In this document: piece by piece, positions 1 to 6,487 of the stretch | Position numbering within the stretch: position 1 is the first letter of the stretch | Layout of the letters: each line of letters opens with the position of its first letter | DNA from: Planctomycetota bacterium | GTDB taxonomy: Bacteria; Planctomycetota; Phycisphaerae; WQYP01 | Assembly: GCA_021838985.1 (NCBI GenBank) | Contig: JAKCCC010000045.1 | Coordinates: forward strand, 1-9,419 | Length of the DNA stretch: 9,419 nt | Direction: 5' to 3' | Made by a program: the position numbers and the translations under genes | Notes under the pieces: model-generated | Database searches by the model: none | What the model was told of the DNA's origin: nothing | Seen by the model: only the letters and a program-made list of their open reading frames with translations

Positions 1-197
1 GCCAGCGTCAAAATAATTGCGCAATCCGTGTCGCGCAACATGCGGTCAAAAATATCCGCGGCGCGATACAGATCCCGTGCCGAGAAAGCCATGGCCTGCA
101 TGGACTCCACCAGCTCCACGATGGCGGGTTGGGTGGTGATATCGATGTGCGCGATGGGATGCCGCAGCAATTCCTGACGATCCATGGTGGGGGGCAT
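1..197 (-). CDS. Deoxyhypusine synthase family protein, N-terminal part (runs off left edge)
   Basis: The minus strand from the ATG at 197-195 is open to the window edge and gives 65 codons. The first 16 read MPPTMDRQELLRHPIA; later come ITTQPAIVELVESM, MAFSARDLYRAADIF and MLRDTDCAIILTLA. A short leader ending in a 'hp...hid' phrase, an 'ellesM...fsaRdL.rAadi.drML.d.d..i.LTLAG' block and the start of the NAD-binding domain are what I recall of the deoxyhypusine synthase family. In eukaryotes and archaea that enzyme transfers the spermidine aminobutyl group to eIF5A. Bacteria lack eIF5A, and their homologues are thought to act on polyamines (homospermidine synthase-like) or on unknown substrates. 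The catalytic lysine lies outside the window, so activity cannot be judged. A second in-frame ATG at 185-183 could be the true start. A weak GGAA about 8 bases before the first ATG is the only Shine-Dalgarno-like sequence. The family call is fairly secure; the exact function is not. Confidence 0.72.
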   Translation of the reverse strand, partial: MPPTMDRQELLRHPIAHIDITTQPAIVELVESMQAMAFSARDLYRAADIFDRMLRDTDCAIILTL

Positions 198-215
198 AAG
201 GGTGTTTCCGTTAGC

Positions 216-257
216 GGTCAGTATTCAGCAATCGGCTTTCAGCTTTCAGCTATCAGT
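216..257. repeat. Degenerate heptamer tandem repeat (consensus WWTCAGC)
   Basis: Six consecutive 7-base units are visible: GGTCAGT, ATTCAGC, AATCGGC, TTTCAGC, TTTCAGC and TATCAGT. On the minus strand they read as GCTGAAA-type units. The block begins 19 bases upstream of the ATG at 197, so it would lie in the 5' leader of that gene. Short heptamer repeats of this kind are known as noncoding tandem repeats in some bacterial genomes; no function is evident here. Confidence 0.75.
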
Positions 258-286
258 GGCTCGTGGCGGGCCGCTTATCATGGGTG

Positions 287-314
287 GCTGAGCGCAGACC
301 GCTGATGGCTGGTA
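287..314. repeat. Second heptamer block, inverted relative to the first
   Basis: Four 7-base units, GCTGAGC, GCAGACC, GCTGATG and GCTGGTA, follow the first block in the opposite orientation. Bases 247-258 can pair with 300-311 over 12 positions (ten Watson-Crick, two G-U on the plus-strand transcript), leaving a loop of about 41 bases. The pairing may simply follow from the inverted orientation of the two arrays. Confidence 0.55.
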
Positions 315-329
315 GTTCGCTGCTTCGAC

Positions 330-350
330 AAAAAAGCCACCGCTTTTTCT
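330..350 (-). terminator. Hairpin with U tract, possible terminator or attenuator
   Basis: Bases 331-337 (AAAAAGC) are the exact reverse complement of 342-348 (GCTTTTT), around a 4-base loop. Read on the minus strand, the stem runs into six T residues. The stem has only two G-C pairs, so it is weak, and its A/T symmetry would let it act in either direction. It lies between the promoter-like site at 519-546 and the gene starting at 197, so it could attenuate that leader transcript, or end read-through from metH. Confidence 0.35.
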
Positions 351-518
351 GGGAAATGGACTGAACGCCGCTGGGATGCGCCGCCGACCGATGGGCGCCT
401 TCCAGCCCGGCAATCACAGTCCACTTGGCGGTCGCTCCCGGATCAGCCGTATGGCCGCGTACGAGACGCATCGTGCTAGGACGATCCTTGCCTGCGACCT
501 GCGGTGGCTTCTTCTATT

Positions 519-546
519 ATTATACCCTTCGCCGCGGGCAATGCAA
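519..546 (-). promoter_or_regulatory. Promoter-like site for the deoxyhypusine-synthase-like gene
   Basis: On the minus strand a perfect TATAAT occupies 524-519. TTGCAT at 546-541 is separated from it by 16 bases. The -10 matches the sigma-70 consensus fully; the -35 shares only TTG. Such an AT-rich word in otherwise GC-rich DNA, pointing at the next gene downstream, supports a promoter. The transcript would start near 512 and carry a leader of about 315 bases containing the U-tract hairpin and the heptamer repeats. Confidence 0.45.
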
Positions 547-835
547 GGAAATTTTTCAAACCGCCGGTCTTAGCCCGCCGCGCGAAACTGGCGCACTGGA
601 GATGGCGGTGGCGCGCCAAACCTGCCATGCACCCGCCGGCCTATGTCCGCGAAGCCGTTGAGCTGTCCCGCGGCCAGACCCGCGCCGACCTGGCGAGCGT
701 GCGTCTGCCGCAGCGTGCTCTGGTAGGTCCGGTTGAGGTTAGAGCAGAGGCGGCGGCGCAGGTTTCCAGTGCCGGGCGCGCGCGGCATCCTTTCCTTCCG
801 TGGGAGGATGGGGTTGGTATGAGGAACCGGTTGAG

Positions 836-855
836 CCACCGTTACGACACGGTGG
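836..855 (-). other. Hairpin downstream of metH
   Basis: CCACCGT at 836-842 is an exact inverted repeat of ACGGTGG at 849-855, with a 6-base loop. It lies about 50 bases past the metH stop codon. No T run follows on the minus strand, so a classical intrinsic terminator is not supported. It could be an mRNA 3'-end stabilising structure or a chance palindrome. Confidence 0.35.
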
Positions 856-904
856 ATTGGGAGATCCGTTGGAACACGGTAACCATGGATTGGCCGGAAC
901 TGGA

Positions 905-3900
905 TCAGGATATTGAAGCGGGCGCTTCCCGAGACGATGCTGGACCCACGTTGAAATAACGGGCCTGGGGATGATGGACCACCAGGGCGGAGGTGGATTG
1001 TTCGGGCTGGATCATCCAGTTTTCCGTAAGGGTGCAGCCGATGCGGGTGGGATCCAGCAGACGGAACAGCTTTTCCTCGTCCTCCAGGTTCGGGCAGGCC
1101 GGATAACCGAAACTGTAGCGGCAACCCTGGAACCGGCACGCGAACCGATCGCGCGGATTCGGGCCGTCGTGCTGGTCAATGCCCCATTCCCGACGGATGT
1201 GGTGATGCCACATTTCGGCGAGAGCCTCGGCCATCTGCACGCCCAGGCCGTGGATATACAGATAATCCTGATAGTGACCCTCCTGAAACAGACGCCTTTC
1301 ATAAGCCCCCAGCTCCGGGCCGATGGTCACGCATTGCAGCGCCGCGACATCCATCTGTCCGGATTCCACGGGGCGGAAAAAGTCGGAGATACACCAGCGT
1401 TTGCGCTGCGTCTGGCGGGGGAAATGGAAACGCAGGATTTCGGTTTTCTGATCTTGAGCATAGATGAGCAGATCGTTGCGCTGACTTTGGGCCCAGAAAT
1501 AGCCGTAGGCCACCCTGGGTTGAAGCAAATTCAGTTCCTGGCAGCGGCGCTTGATACGCTCGAAAATCGGTCGAATGTGTTCTTGCGTCCAGCGGCGAAA
1601 CTCATCTCGCCCCATCGTACCACTGCGGAATTGCCACTGACCGCGGAACAGGGCCACTTCGTCGAGGTAGGGATACACGGTTTCCACGGGAATGTCGCGC
1701 ACCACGCGCGGTCCATAAAAAGGCAATGGTACGAGGGGATTATCGTGGCGAATATCGGACGGGGCATAGTCTTCGGGAGTTGGCAAGCCGGTGCGGCCGG
1801 GCGTCGCGGGTGGCGGGGCGGAAGCGGCGGGCGCGGGAGCGGCGGCTCCGGCCTGCTCCGCCCGTAGCCCGGCGCGATCGGCCGGCTCACCGGTGGCGAT
1901 GAGCAATTCCGCGATCTTACCGGCGGCCACATGATCCATAATTTTCAGCCCCTCGAAGGCGTCCTGCCCATAGAAAAGTGGACCGTGATAAAGGGCGCGC
2001 AGCTCGCCCTCCACGTATTTACGGGTTAACGCAGCGCCGCCGAGCAGGACGGGCCAAGTGATTCCCAGGCGATTCAATTCGATCAAATTTTCCCGCATCA
2101 CCAGCGTGGATTTCACCAGCAGGCCGGAGAGGCCGATGGCGTGGGCGCCATTTTTTTGGGCCGCGGCAATGATATCGGCGATCGGCTGGCGGATGCCGAG
2201 GTTGTAGACCGTATAGCCATTATTGGACAAGATGATGTCCACCAGGTTTTTGCCGATATCGTGCACATCGCCCTTGACCGTGGCCAGGACGAGTTTACCG
2301 CGGCTTTGTCCACCCACTTTCGGCAGGTGCGGCTGTAAATGGGCGACGGCGGCTTTCATCACCTCGGCGCTTTGCAGCACAAAGGGCAATTGCATCTGAC
2401 CGCGGCCGAAGAGTTCGCCGACGGTCTTCATGCCCGCCAACAGAAAATCGTTGATAATCTGTAAGGCGGGATATTTTTGCAGAGCCGCATCCAGATGCGC
2501 CTGCAAATTCTTTTTTTCGCCGTCGACAATATGGCGTGCCAATTGCTCTTCCAGCGGCAATCCTTCCACGGTTCCGCCGGCGCGGCAGGGCTCTCCCAAG
2601 GCGCTAAGCAGGGCCAGGGGCGAATAATCCGGGCGGGTGCGATCATAGATCAAGTCCAACGCCCATTGGTAATGTTGCGGATCAATTTTGTTCCGCGGCA
2701 GAATTTTGCTGGCATGAACGATGGCCGAAGTAAGGCCCGCCTGGACGCATTCCGCGAAAAAAGCGCTGTTTAACACGAGCCGGGCATAGGGCTTGAGTCC
2801 AAACGACACGTTGGAAAGTCCCAGCGTGGTGTGGCAGTTGGGAAATTCCGCGCGGATGCGGCGGATGCCCTCAATGGTTTCCAGGGCCAGACGCCGCACT
2901 TCTTCCTGGCCGGTGACAATCGGAAAAATGAGCGGATCAAAATAAATGTCCGTTTCGGCCAGGCCGTATCGGGCGGTCAGCAGCCCGTGCAGACGGCGGG
3001 CAATGGCGAGTTTCCGGTCGGCGGTTTTGGCCATAGCCTCGGTTTTATCTTCGTCGATGGCGCCGGCGACAATGGCCGCGCCGTAGCGTTTAAGCAGGCG
3101 GCACATTTTGGCCAGCTTTTCCTCGCCTTCCTCGAGGTTGATGGAATTGACGATGCATTTGCCCGGCGCCGCCTGCAGACCGGCTTCAATGACATCCAGC
3201 TGGGTTGAATCAATCATCAGCGGCGCCCGAATCTCCTGGGCGAAACGCGCCACCACCTGCCGCATGTCCGCCACGGAGTCGCGCCCGACATAATCCACGC
3301 AGACGTCGATAACGTGGGCGCCCTGCTTTTCCTGGTCGCGCCCGATGGCGGCCAGCGTGTCCACATCGCCGGCCAGCAGGGCTTCCCGGAATTGTCTGGA
3401 GCCGTTGGTGTTGGTGCGCTCACCGATGAGTAATATCGAGGTATCCTGCCGGGCCGTCACCACCCCGTATAAGGACGACACCACCGCTTGTTCAGGCGAG
3501 GCCGTCCGGCCGAAGGCGGGGCGGGGTTTTGGCGCCAGGCCGCGCAGGGCCTCGGCCACGCAGCGGATATGTTCGGGTGTCGTGCCGCAACAACCACCGA
3601 CGATATTCACCCCGAAGGCTTGGACGAATTCGCGGTGGGCTTCGGCCAGCGCCTGCGGCGTCAACGGATAGCGCGGGCGCCCTTGCTCGGTTAGCGGCAT
3701 GCCCGCGTTGGGTTGCACGGAAAGGTAACGGGTGCAATCCGTGCTAAGCGCCGCCACATGCGGCCGCATCGCGTCGGGTCCGGTGGCGCAGTTGAGGCCC
3801 AGGACATCCACGGGTAACGCTTCCAGCGTGGCGATGACGGCGCTTATTTCGGTGCCGAGCAGCATGCGTCCATTGGTTTCCATGGTCACCTGCGCCATAA

Positions 3901-4528
3901 TCGGCAGGCGGCGGCCCATTTCGCGCATGGCGTCCAAGGCGGCGATGACTGCGACCTTAATCTGCAAAAGATCGAAGCAGGTTTCAATGAGAATGGCGTC
4001 CACGCCACCCTCCAGCAACCCGCGCATCTGCTCGGCATAGGAATCCAGCATGGCTTCAAACGTGGTGTAGCCAAGGGTAATGGACTTGGTGCCCGGGCCG
4101 ACCGAACCGGCGACAAAGCGCGGCCGCTGCGGCGTGGCGAAAGGGGTGGACGCCTGGCGGGCGATCTGCGCTGCCACGCGGTTGATTTCCCGGCAGCGGT
4201 CCTGCAGGCCGAATTCCGCGAGCACCAGTTTGTTGGCGCCGAAGGTGTTGGTCTCCACGGTGTCGGCGCCGGCGGCGTAATAGGCGGCGTGAATGGAGGC
4301 GATGACATCCGGCCGGCTCAACACCAGCACTTCCGGGCAGTTTTCCCGTTGCCAATAGTCCGTCAGGGACAGGTTGGCGGCGTGAATCTGCGTGCCCATG
4401 GCGCCGTCAAAGATCATCACCCGCTGTGAAAGAATATCCAGAAATGGGTGGTGCGACAGCGGGGACTCGTAAAGTGGATCGGGGCCGGGTGACGGGGTCT
4501 GCTCAGTTGGAAGTACGGCGGCGGTCAA
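905..4528 (-). CDS. metH: Cobalamin-dependent methionine synthase (MetH)
   Basis: MetH moves a methyl group from 5-methyltetrahydrofolate through cobalamin to homocysteine, making methionine in the cytoplasm. The 1207 residues hold all four modules. The homocysteine domain (about 30-335) has the zinc cysteines Cys247 (GLNCATGP) and Cys313/Cys314 (GGCCGTTP). The pterin domain (about 360-640) has IGERTNTNGS, DVCVDYVG and INLEEGEEK. The cobalamin cap and Rossmann region (about 655-885) has the DVHDIGKN motif, with His756 as lower cobalt ligand, then GLSGLLVKST and LLGGAALTRKYVE. The reactivation domain (about 925-1195) has RYSFGYPACP. An Ala/Pro-rich linker at about 893-915 joins the last two. 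Length is close to E. coli MetH (1227). The start is TTG at 4528-4526, with GAGGA 6 bases before it and only 3 bases after the stop of the preceding gene; an ATG start in this frame would cut into the first domain. It is probably co-transcribed with the DNA glycosylase gene. Identification is firm. Confidence 0.97.
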   Translation of the reverse strand: MTAAVLPTEQTPSPGPDPLYESPLSHHPFLDILSQRVMIFDGAMGTQIHAANLSLTDYWQRENCPEVLVLSRPDVIASIHAAYYAAGADTVETNTFGANKLVLAEFGLQDRCREINRVAAQIARQASTPFATPQRPRFVAGSVGPGTKSITLGYTTFEAMLDSYAEQMRGLLEGGVDAILIETCFDLLQIKVAVIAALDAMREMGRRLPIMAQVTMETNGRMLLGTEISAVIATLEALPVDVLGLNCATGPDAMRPHVAALSTDCTRYLSVQPNAGMPLTEQGRPRYPLTPQALAEAHREFVQAFGVNIVGGCCGTTPEHIRCVAEALRGLAPKPRPAFGRTASPEQAVVSSLYGVVTARQDTSILLIGERTNTNGSRQFREALLAGDVDTLAAIGRDQEKQGAHVIDVCVDYVGRDSVADMRQVVARFAQEIRAPLMIDSTQLDVIEAGLQAAPGKCIVNSINLEEGEEKLAKMCRLLKRYGAAIVAGAIDEDKTEAMAKTADRKLAIARRLHGLLTARYGLAETDIYFDPLIFPIVTGQEEVRRLALETIEGIRRIRAEFPNCHTTLGLSNVSFGLKPYARLVLNSAFFAECVQAGLTSAIVHASKILPRNKIDPQHYQWALDLIYDRTRPDYSPLALLSALGEPCRAGGTVEGLPLEEQLARHIVDGEKKNLQAHLDAALQKYPALQIINDFLLAGMKTVGELFGRGQMQLPFVLQSAEVMKAAVAHLQPHLPKVGGQSRGKLVLATVKGDVHDIGKNLVDIILSNNGYTVYNLGIRQPIADIIAAAQKNGAHAIGLSGLLVKSTLVMRENLIELNRLGITWPVLLGGAALTRKYVEGELRALYHGPLFYGQDAFEGLKIMDHVAAGKIAELLIATGEPADRAGLRAEQAGAAAPAPAASAPPPATPGRTGLPTPEDYAPSDIRHDNPLVPLPFYGPRVVRDIPVETVYPYLDEVALFRGQWQFRSGTMGRDEFRRWTQEHIRPIFERIKRRCQELNLLQPRVAYGYFWAQSQRNDLLIYAQDQKTEILRFHFPRQTQRKRWCISDFFRPVESGQMDVAALQCVTIGPELGAYERRLFQEGHYQDYLYIHGLGVQMAEALAEMWHHHIRREWGIDQHDGPNPRDRFACRFQGCRYSFGYPACPNLEDEEKLFRLLDPTRIGCTLTENWMIQPEQSTSALVVHHPQARYFNVGPASSREAPASIS

Positions 4529-4531
4529 AGT

Positions 4532-5356
4532 TCATCCTCGCCTACAGACTACCCGGCTTTGGCGAAGGCGCAAAGCGCGAGAAAGGCGTGGTTTGGCGCC
4601 GGAGGGTTCCCCGTGCCCGGCGGGTGTGTACGCACGATCACGATGGAGGGGAGCACCGGGCTTCAGGTCGCGCGCGACGGAAGGTAGATAGACTCGCAAG
4701 GGGCAGTCGGCGCAGCGCGGGGCCGGTTTACAGAAATGTTTGCCGACCATGACGATCTGGGCGTGGTATTCATTGAACAGCGCCGTGTCGGCGGGTAAAT
4801 GGCCGGTCATCAATTGCTGCAACTGGGCATACGATGCATCCGTCGCGGCCAGGTGATGTCGGGTCAACACGCGGCGGGTATAGGCGTCGATGACAAAAAC
4901 GCCCCGGTGCAAGGCATACAGCAAAATGCTGTCGGCGGTCTCCGGGCCGATGCCGCTGACCGCCAGCAATTCCTGCCGCAAACGGGGGGTGGGAATCGTT
5001 TCCAGCCGATCAAACGACGCCTGATAGCCGCGGACAAACCAGTCGAGCAGGTTCCAGAGCCGGCGGGCCTTAACGTTGAAATAACCCGCGGAGCGTATAT
5101 ACGGGGCAATGCCGGCGGGACCGGCGGCATGCAGGCGGCCCGCATGGAGCAGCCCCTGGGCTTTGAGCCGGCGGATCGCCATGGCGACATTGCTCCAGGC
5201 GGTATTCTGCGTGAGTACGGCGCCGATCAACACTTCCAAGGGGGATTCGCCGGGCCACCAGTGTTGATCGCCAAAATGACCGTGCATAGCGGAGAAATAG
5301 TCCAACAGCGTTCGGCGGAGGCGCAACGGGCCGTGGACCGGGGTAAGCGGGTTCAG
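4532..5356 (-). CDS. HhH-GPD base-excision DNA glycosylase, endonuclease III / MagIII-like
   Basis: From the proposed CTG start the protein has 274 residues. Residues 17-57 (LLDYFSAMHGHFG, then QHWWPGESPLEVLIGAVLTQNTAW) match the N-terminal core of the endonuclease III superfamily, which cuts damaged bases out of DNA. The helix-hairpin-helix is at about 130-146 (VSGIGPETADSILLYAL), and the catalytic aspartate is Asp157 (FVIDAYTRR). The position of the Schiff-base lysine of E. coli Nth holds Glu139, 18 residues before Asp157 as in Nth. This suggests a glycosylase without lyase activity. The cluster region (CKPAPRCADCPLRVYLP, Cys209, Cys215, Cys218) lacks the fourth cysteine of the 4Fe-4S motif, with Leu224 at or near its place. 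A basic tail of about 45 residues follows. The frame stays open upstream to 5911, but that part reads through tandem repeats and looks noncoding. The CTG follows AGGAG by 7 bases and a TATAAT box. The substrate base cannot be told. Confidence 0.88.
   Translation of the reverse strand: MNPLTPVHGPLRLRRTLLDYFSAMHGHFGDQHWWPGESPLEVLIGAVLTQNTAWSNVAMAIRRLKAQGLLHAGRLHAAGPAGIAPYIRSAGYFNVKARRLWNLLDWFVRGYQASFDRLETIPTPRLRQELLAVSGIGPETADSILLYALHRGVFVIDAYTRRVLTRHHLAATDASYAQLQQLMTGHLPADTALFNEYHAQIVMVGKHFCKPAPRCADCPLRVYLPSVARDLKPGAPLHRDRAYTPAGHGEPSGAKPRLSRALRLRQSRVVCRRG
4535..4539 (-). promoter_or_regulatory. Ribosome-binding site of metH inside the upstream gene
   Basis: GAGGA at 4539-4535 lies 6 bases before the TTG at 4528. 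It overlaps the last sense codons of the glycosylase gene (stop TGA at 4534-4532). This site decides in favour of the TTG start. It also suggests that ribosomes ending the first gene help start the second. Confidence 0.65.
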
Positions 5357-5363
5357 GATGATG

Positions 5364-5368
5364 CTCCT
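5364..5368 (-). promoter_or_regulatory. Ribosome-binding site indicating a CTG start
   Basis: AGGAG at 5368-5364 is the strongest Shine-Dalgarno sequence near the 5' end of the glycosylase gene. Seven bases separate it from the in-frame CTG at 5356-5354, which is 16 codons before the conserved LLDYF helix. No ATG, GTG or TTG start in this frame fits the site. Two ATC codons just before the CTG are a less likely alternative. Confidence 0.6.
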
Positions 5369-5417
5369 TTCGCCTGGCGGCGGCGTGCTTGATCCGGCGG
5401 AACCGAAAGCATATCCG

Positions 5418-5423
5418 ATTATA
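5418..5423 (-). promoter_or_regulatory. TATAAT -10 box for the glycosylase-metH operon
   Basis: A perfect TATAAT is present on the minus strand at 5423-5418. It predicts a transcript starting near 5411 and a leader of about 55 bases to the CTG at 5356. No recognisable -35 hexamer lies 16 to 18 bases upstream, so the promoter would depend on the -10 or on an activator. Its position agrees with the gene start chosen from the ribosome-binding site. Confidence 0.45.
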
Positions 5424-5753
5424 TTCGGCCATCCGCAGGGCTGCGCCGCTTTGCGGATGTACTTGGGGTTAAGGGTGCGGCCATAACGGGTGGTCTCGCG
5501 CGGGGCCGGTTGATTTAGTCGCCTGCCACAGAACAGGCAATGTACCCGGGGGGTGACGGCAGGCGCAAACCCAAGTCGGGGCCGATCTTGGAGCTTGGTC
5601 CGGCGTGCCTTCAGGGTACCCAAGCGAACCGGTAGTTGGCCAGGGGTGGCATCGGGACCGCAGCGTTGTTCCTCGCGTGGGTCTTCCAGCTTGGTCGCGC
5701 CGCGGGGTAGGGTCGGCGGCGGGGTGCTGGCGGGTAAAGTTGGCGTGTGGGGC

Positions 5754-5866
5754 GTGCCAAGATGGCCAAGCGTGCCAAGGTGGCCAGGCGTGCGAAGATC
5801 CGAACTATTTGGTAAATCTAAGCAGACGCGCCAGTTAGGTTGGAAGTGTGCCAAGGTGGCCAAGGC
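5754..5866. repeat. 18-nt (2 x 9) minisatellite, GTGCCAAGG/TGGCCAAGG type
   Basis: Two adjacent 18-base units lie at 5754-5771 (GTGCCAAGATGGCCAAGC) and 5772-5789 (GTGCCAAGGTGGCCAGGC). A decayed third begins at 5790 (GTGCGAAGAT). After about 40 unrelated bases another unit stands at 5848-5865, with a further half unit after it. Each 18-mer is itself two related 9-mers. The minus-strand translation gives runs like PGHLGTLGHLGTP, which is why the long frame across it is not taken as protein. Confidence 0.7.
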
Positions 5867-6119
5867 GGCCACGTTTTCACAACAGCCTGTTAGTTGCGTA
5901 AAGACATTCAAGGAAAATCTCCCCAGCGCTGTTTCGTTGCCGTGTTATTGTTTTTTACGTTTCACTTTTGGCTTGAGTTGGCACGTTCGGGAGAGGGGGT
6001 GGCCGGGTGGTCAAGGAACAGGGGCTGGCAGGCAACGGAACCGGGGCGGCGCTGCGCTTTGCCCCGGCTTGGGCGACAGGCGGCGCCGCGCTCTGCCGCG
6101 GTCGGCGCGGAGGCGGGAT

Positions 6120-6142
6120 AGTTTAGTCGCCCAGGGCGACTT
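6120..6142. repeat. AGTTTAGTCGCCC...GGCGAC palindromic element, copy 1
   Basis: AGTTTAGTCGCCC (6120-6132) leads into a perfect hairpin in which GTCGCCC pairs with GGGCGAC (6134-6140) around one base. The first 13 bases are identical to the copy at 6488-6500; the differences between the copies fall in and next to the loop. Confidence 0.7.
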
Positions 6143-6160
6143 TCGGTGGACTTGGGCTAA

Positions 6161-6172
6161 GCCGCAAGCGGC
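6161..6172. repeat. GCCGC-AA-GCGGC inverted repeat
   Basis: A perfect 5-base inverted repeat with a 2-base centre. It belongs to the palindrome cluster downstream of the hydrolase gene. The stem is short, so by itself it is weak evidence of function. Confidence 0.4.
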
Positions 6173-6199
6173 ACCTTATCCCGGATCCGCTGCAGCCGA

Positions 6200-6215
6200 T
6201 CCGCCGTTGGGCGGA
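6200..6215. repeat. TCCGCC-GTTG-GGCGGA inverted repeat
   Basis: A perfect 6-base GC-rich stem with a 4-base loop, within the palindrome cluster. No T run follows on either strand, so it does not look like an intrinsic terminator. Confidence 0.45.
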
Positions 6216-6339
6216 CTGGGGCGGGGCCGACACCCGTGGGAGCGGCCGAGGCGGTGGCTATGAAGAAGGTATAGGCGGGGTGCGGGTGCGATATTGCGAT
6301 TTGGGTTGCGGCGGAGTGTGAGGGTGCGGTGGAGTGTTT

Positions 6340-6361
6340 GAGCCGACGAGGGCGTCGGCTC
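6340..6361. repeat. Perfect 9-bp hairpin GAGCCGACG-AGGG-CGTCGGCTC
   Basis: GAGCCGACG at 6340-6348 is the exact reverse complement of CGTCGGCTC at 6353-6361, with loop AGGG. It is the longest perfect stem I found in the window. No poly-T follows on either strand. It resembles an extragenic palindromic (REP-like) element more than a terminator. Confidence 0.65.
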
Positions 6362-6487
6362 TACGAAGGCATTGGCTTTACGGGGGTGGCTACATTCATG
6401 ACAGGCTGAGCCGCTCGGCGGAGCAGGTGGCGCGGGCCGTGCACGACGGAGCTATTTGCGTGCCCGTTTCGCGCTCCCCCGCGCTAC

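Larger units (their letters stand above)
198..904. other. Gene-free intergenic stretch between metH and the deoxyhypusine-synthase-like gene
   Basis: About 700 bases carry no coding region I can defend. Open frames exist on both strands, as expected at this GC content, but they resemble no family and lack good ribosome-binding sites. What can be seen, listed separately: a hairpin about 50 bases past the metH stop, a minus-strand promoter-like site with a consensus TATAAT, a U-tract hairpin, and two blocks of degenerate heptamer repeats in opposite orientations just upstream of the left-hand gene. Confidence 0.6.

Noticed and set aside
504..959. Plus-strand open frame of 151 codons overlapping the end of metH
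   Set aside because: No recognisable domain or ribosome-binding site, and its end lies antisense to the well-supported metH C-terminus. It is best explained by high GC content.
971..1867. Plus-strand open frame of 298 codons inside metH
   Set aside because: It is antisense to the reactivation domain and linker of metH; its composition is what a reverse reading of that gene gives.
5738..5815. Small basic Ala-Lys-Arg peptide frame resembling a histone-like tail
   Set aside because: Only 25 codons lie between stops, it has no suitable start, and it is fully explained by the 18-base tandem repeat.
5357..5911. N-terminal extension of the glycosylase frame back to the ATG at 5911 (459 residues)
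   Set aside because: Its translation crosses the 18-base minisatellite and is rich in Pro, Gly and Thr, with no similarity I recognise. It extends about 185 residues beyond the family's N-terminus, while AGGAG and TATAAT point to a start at 5356.
5553..6263. Plus-strand open frame of 236 codons
   Set aside because: It opposes the direction of all real genes, reads through tandem repeats and GC palindromes, and shows low-complexity Arg/Gly/Pro composition without any family resemblance.
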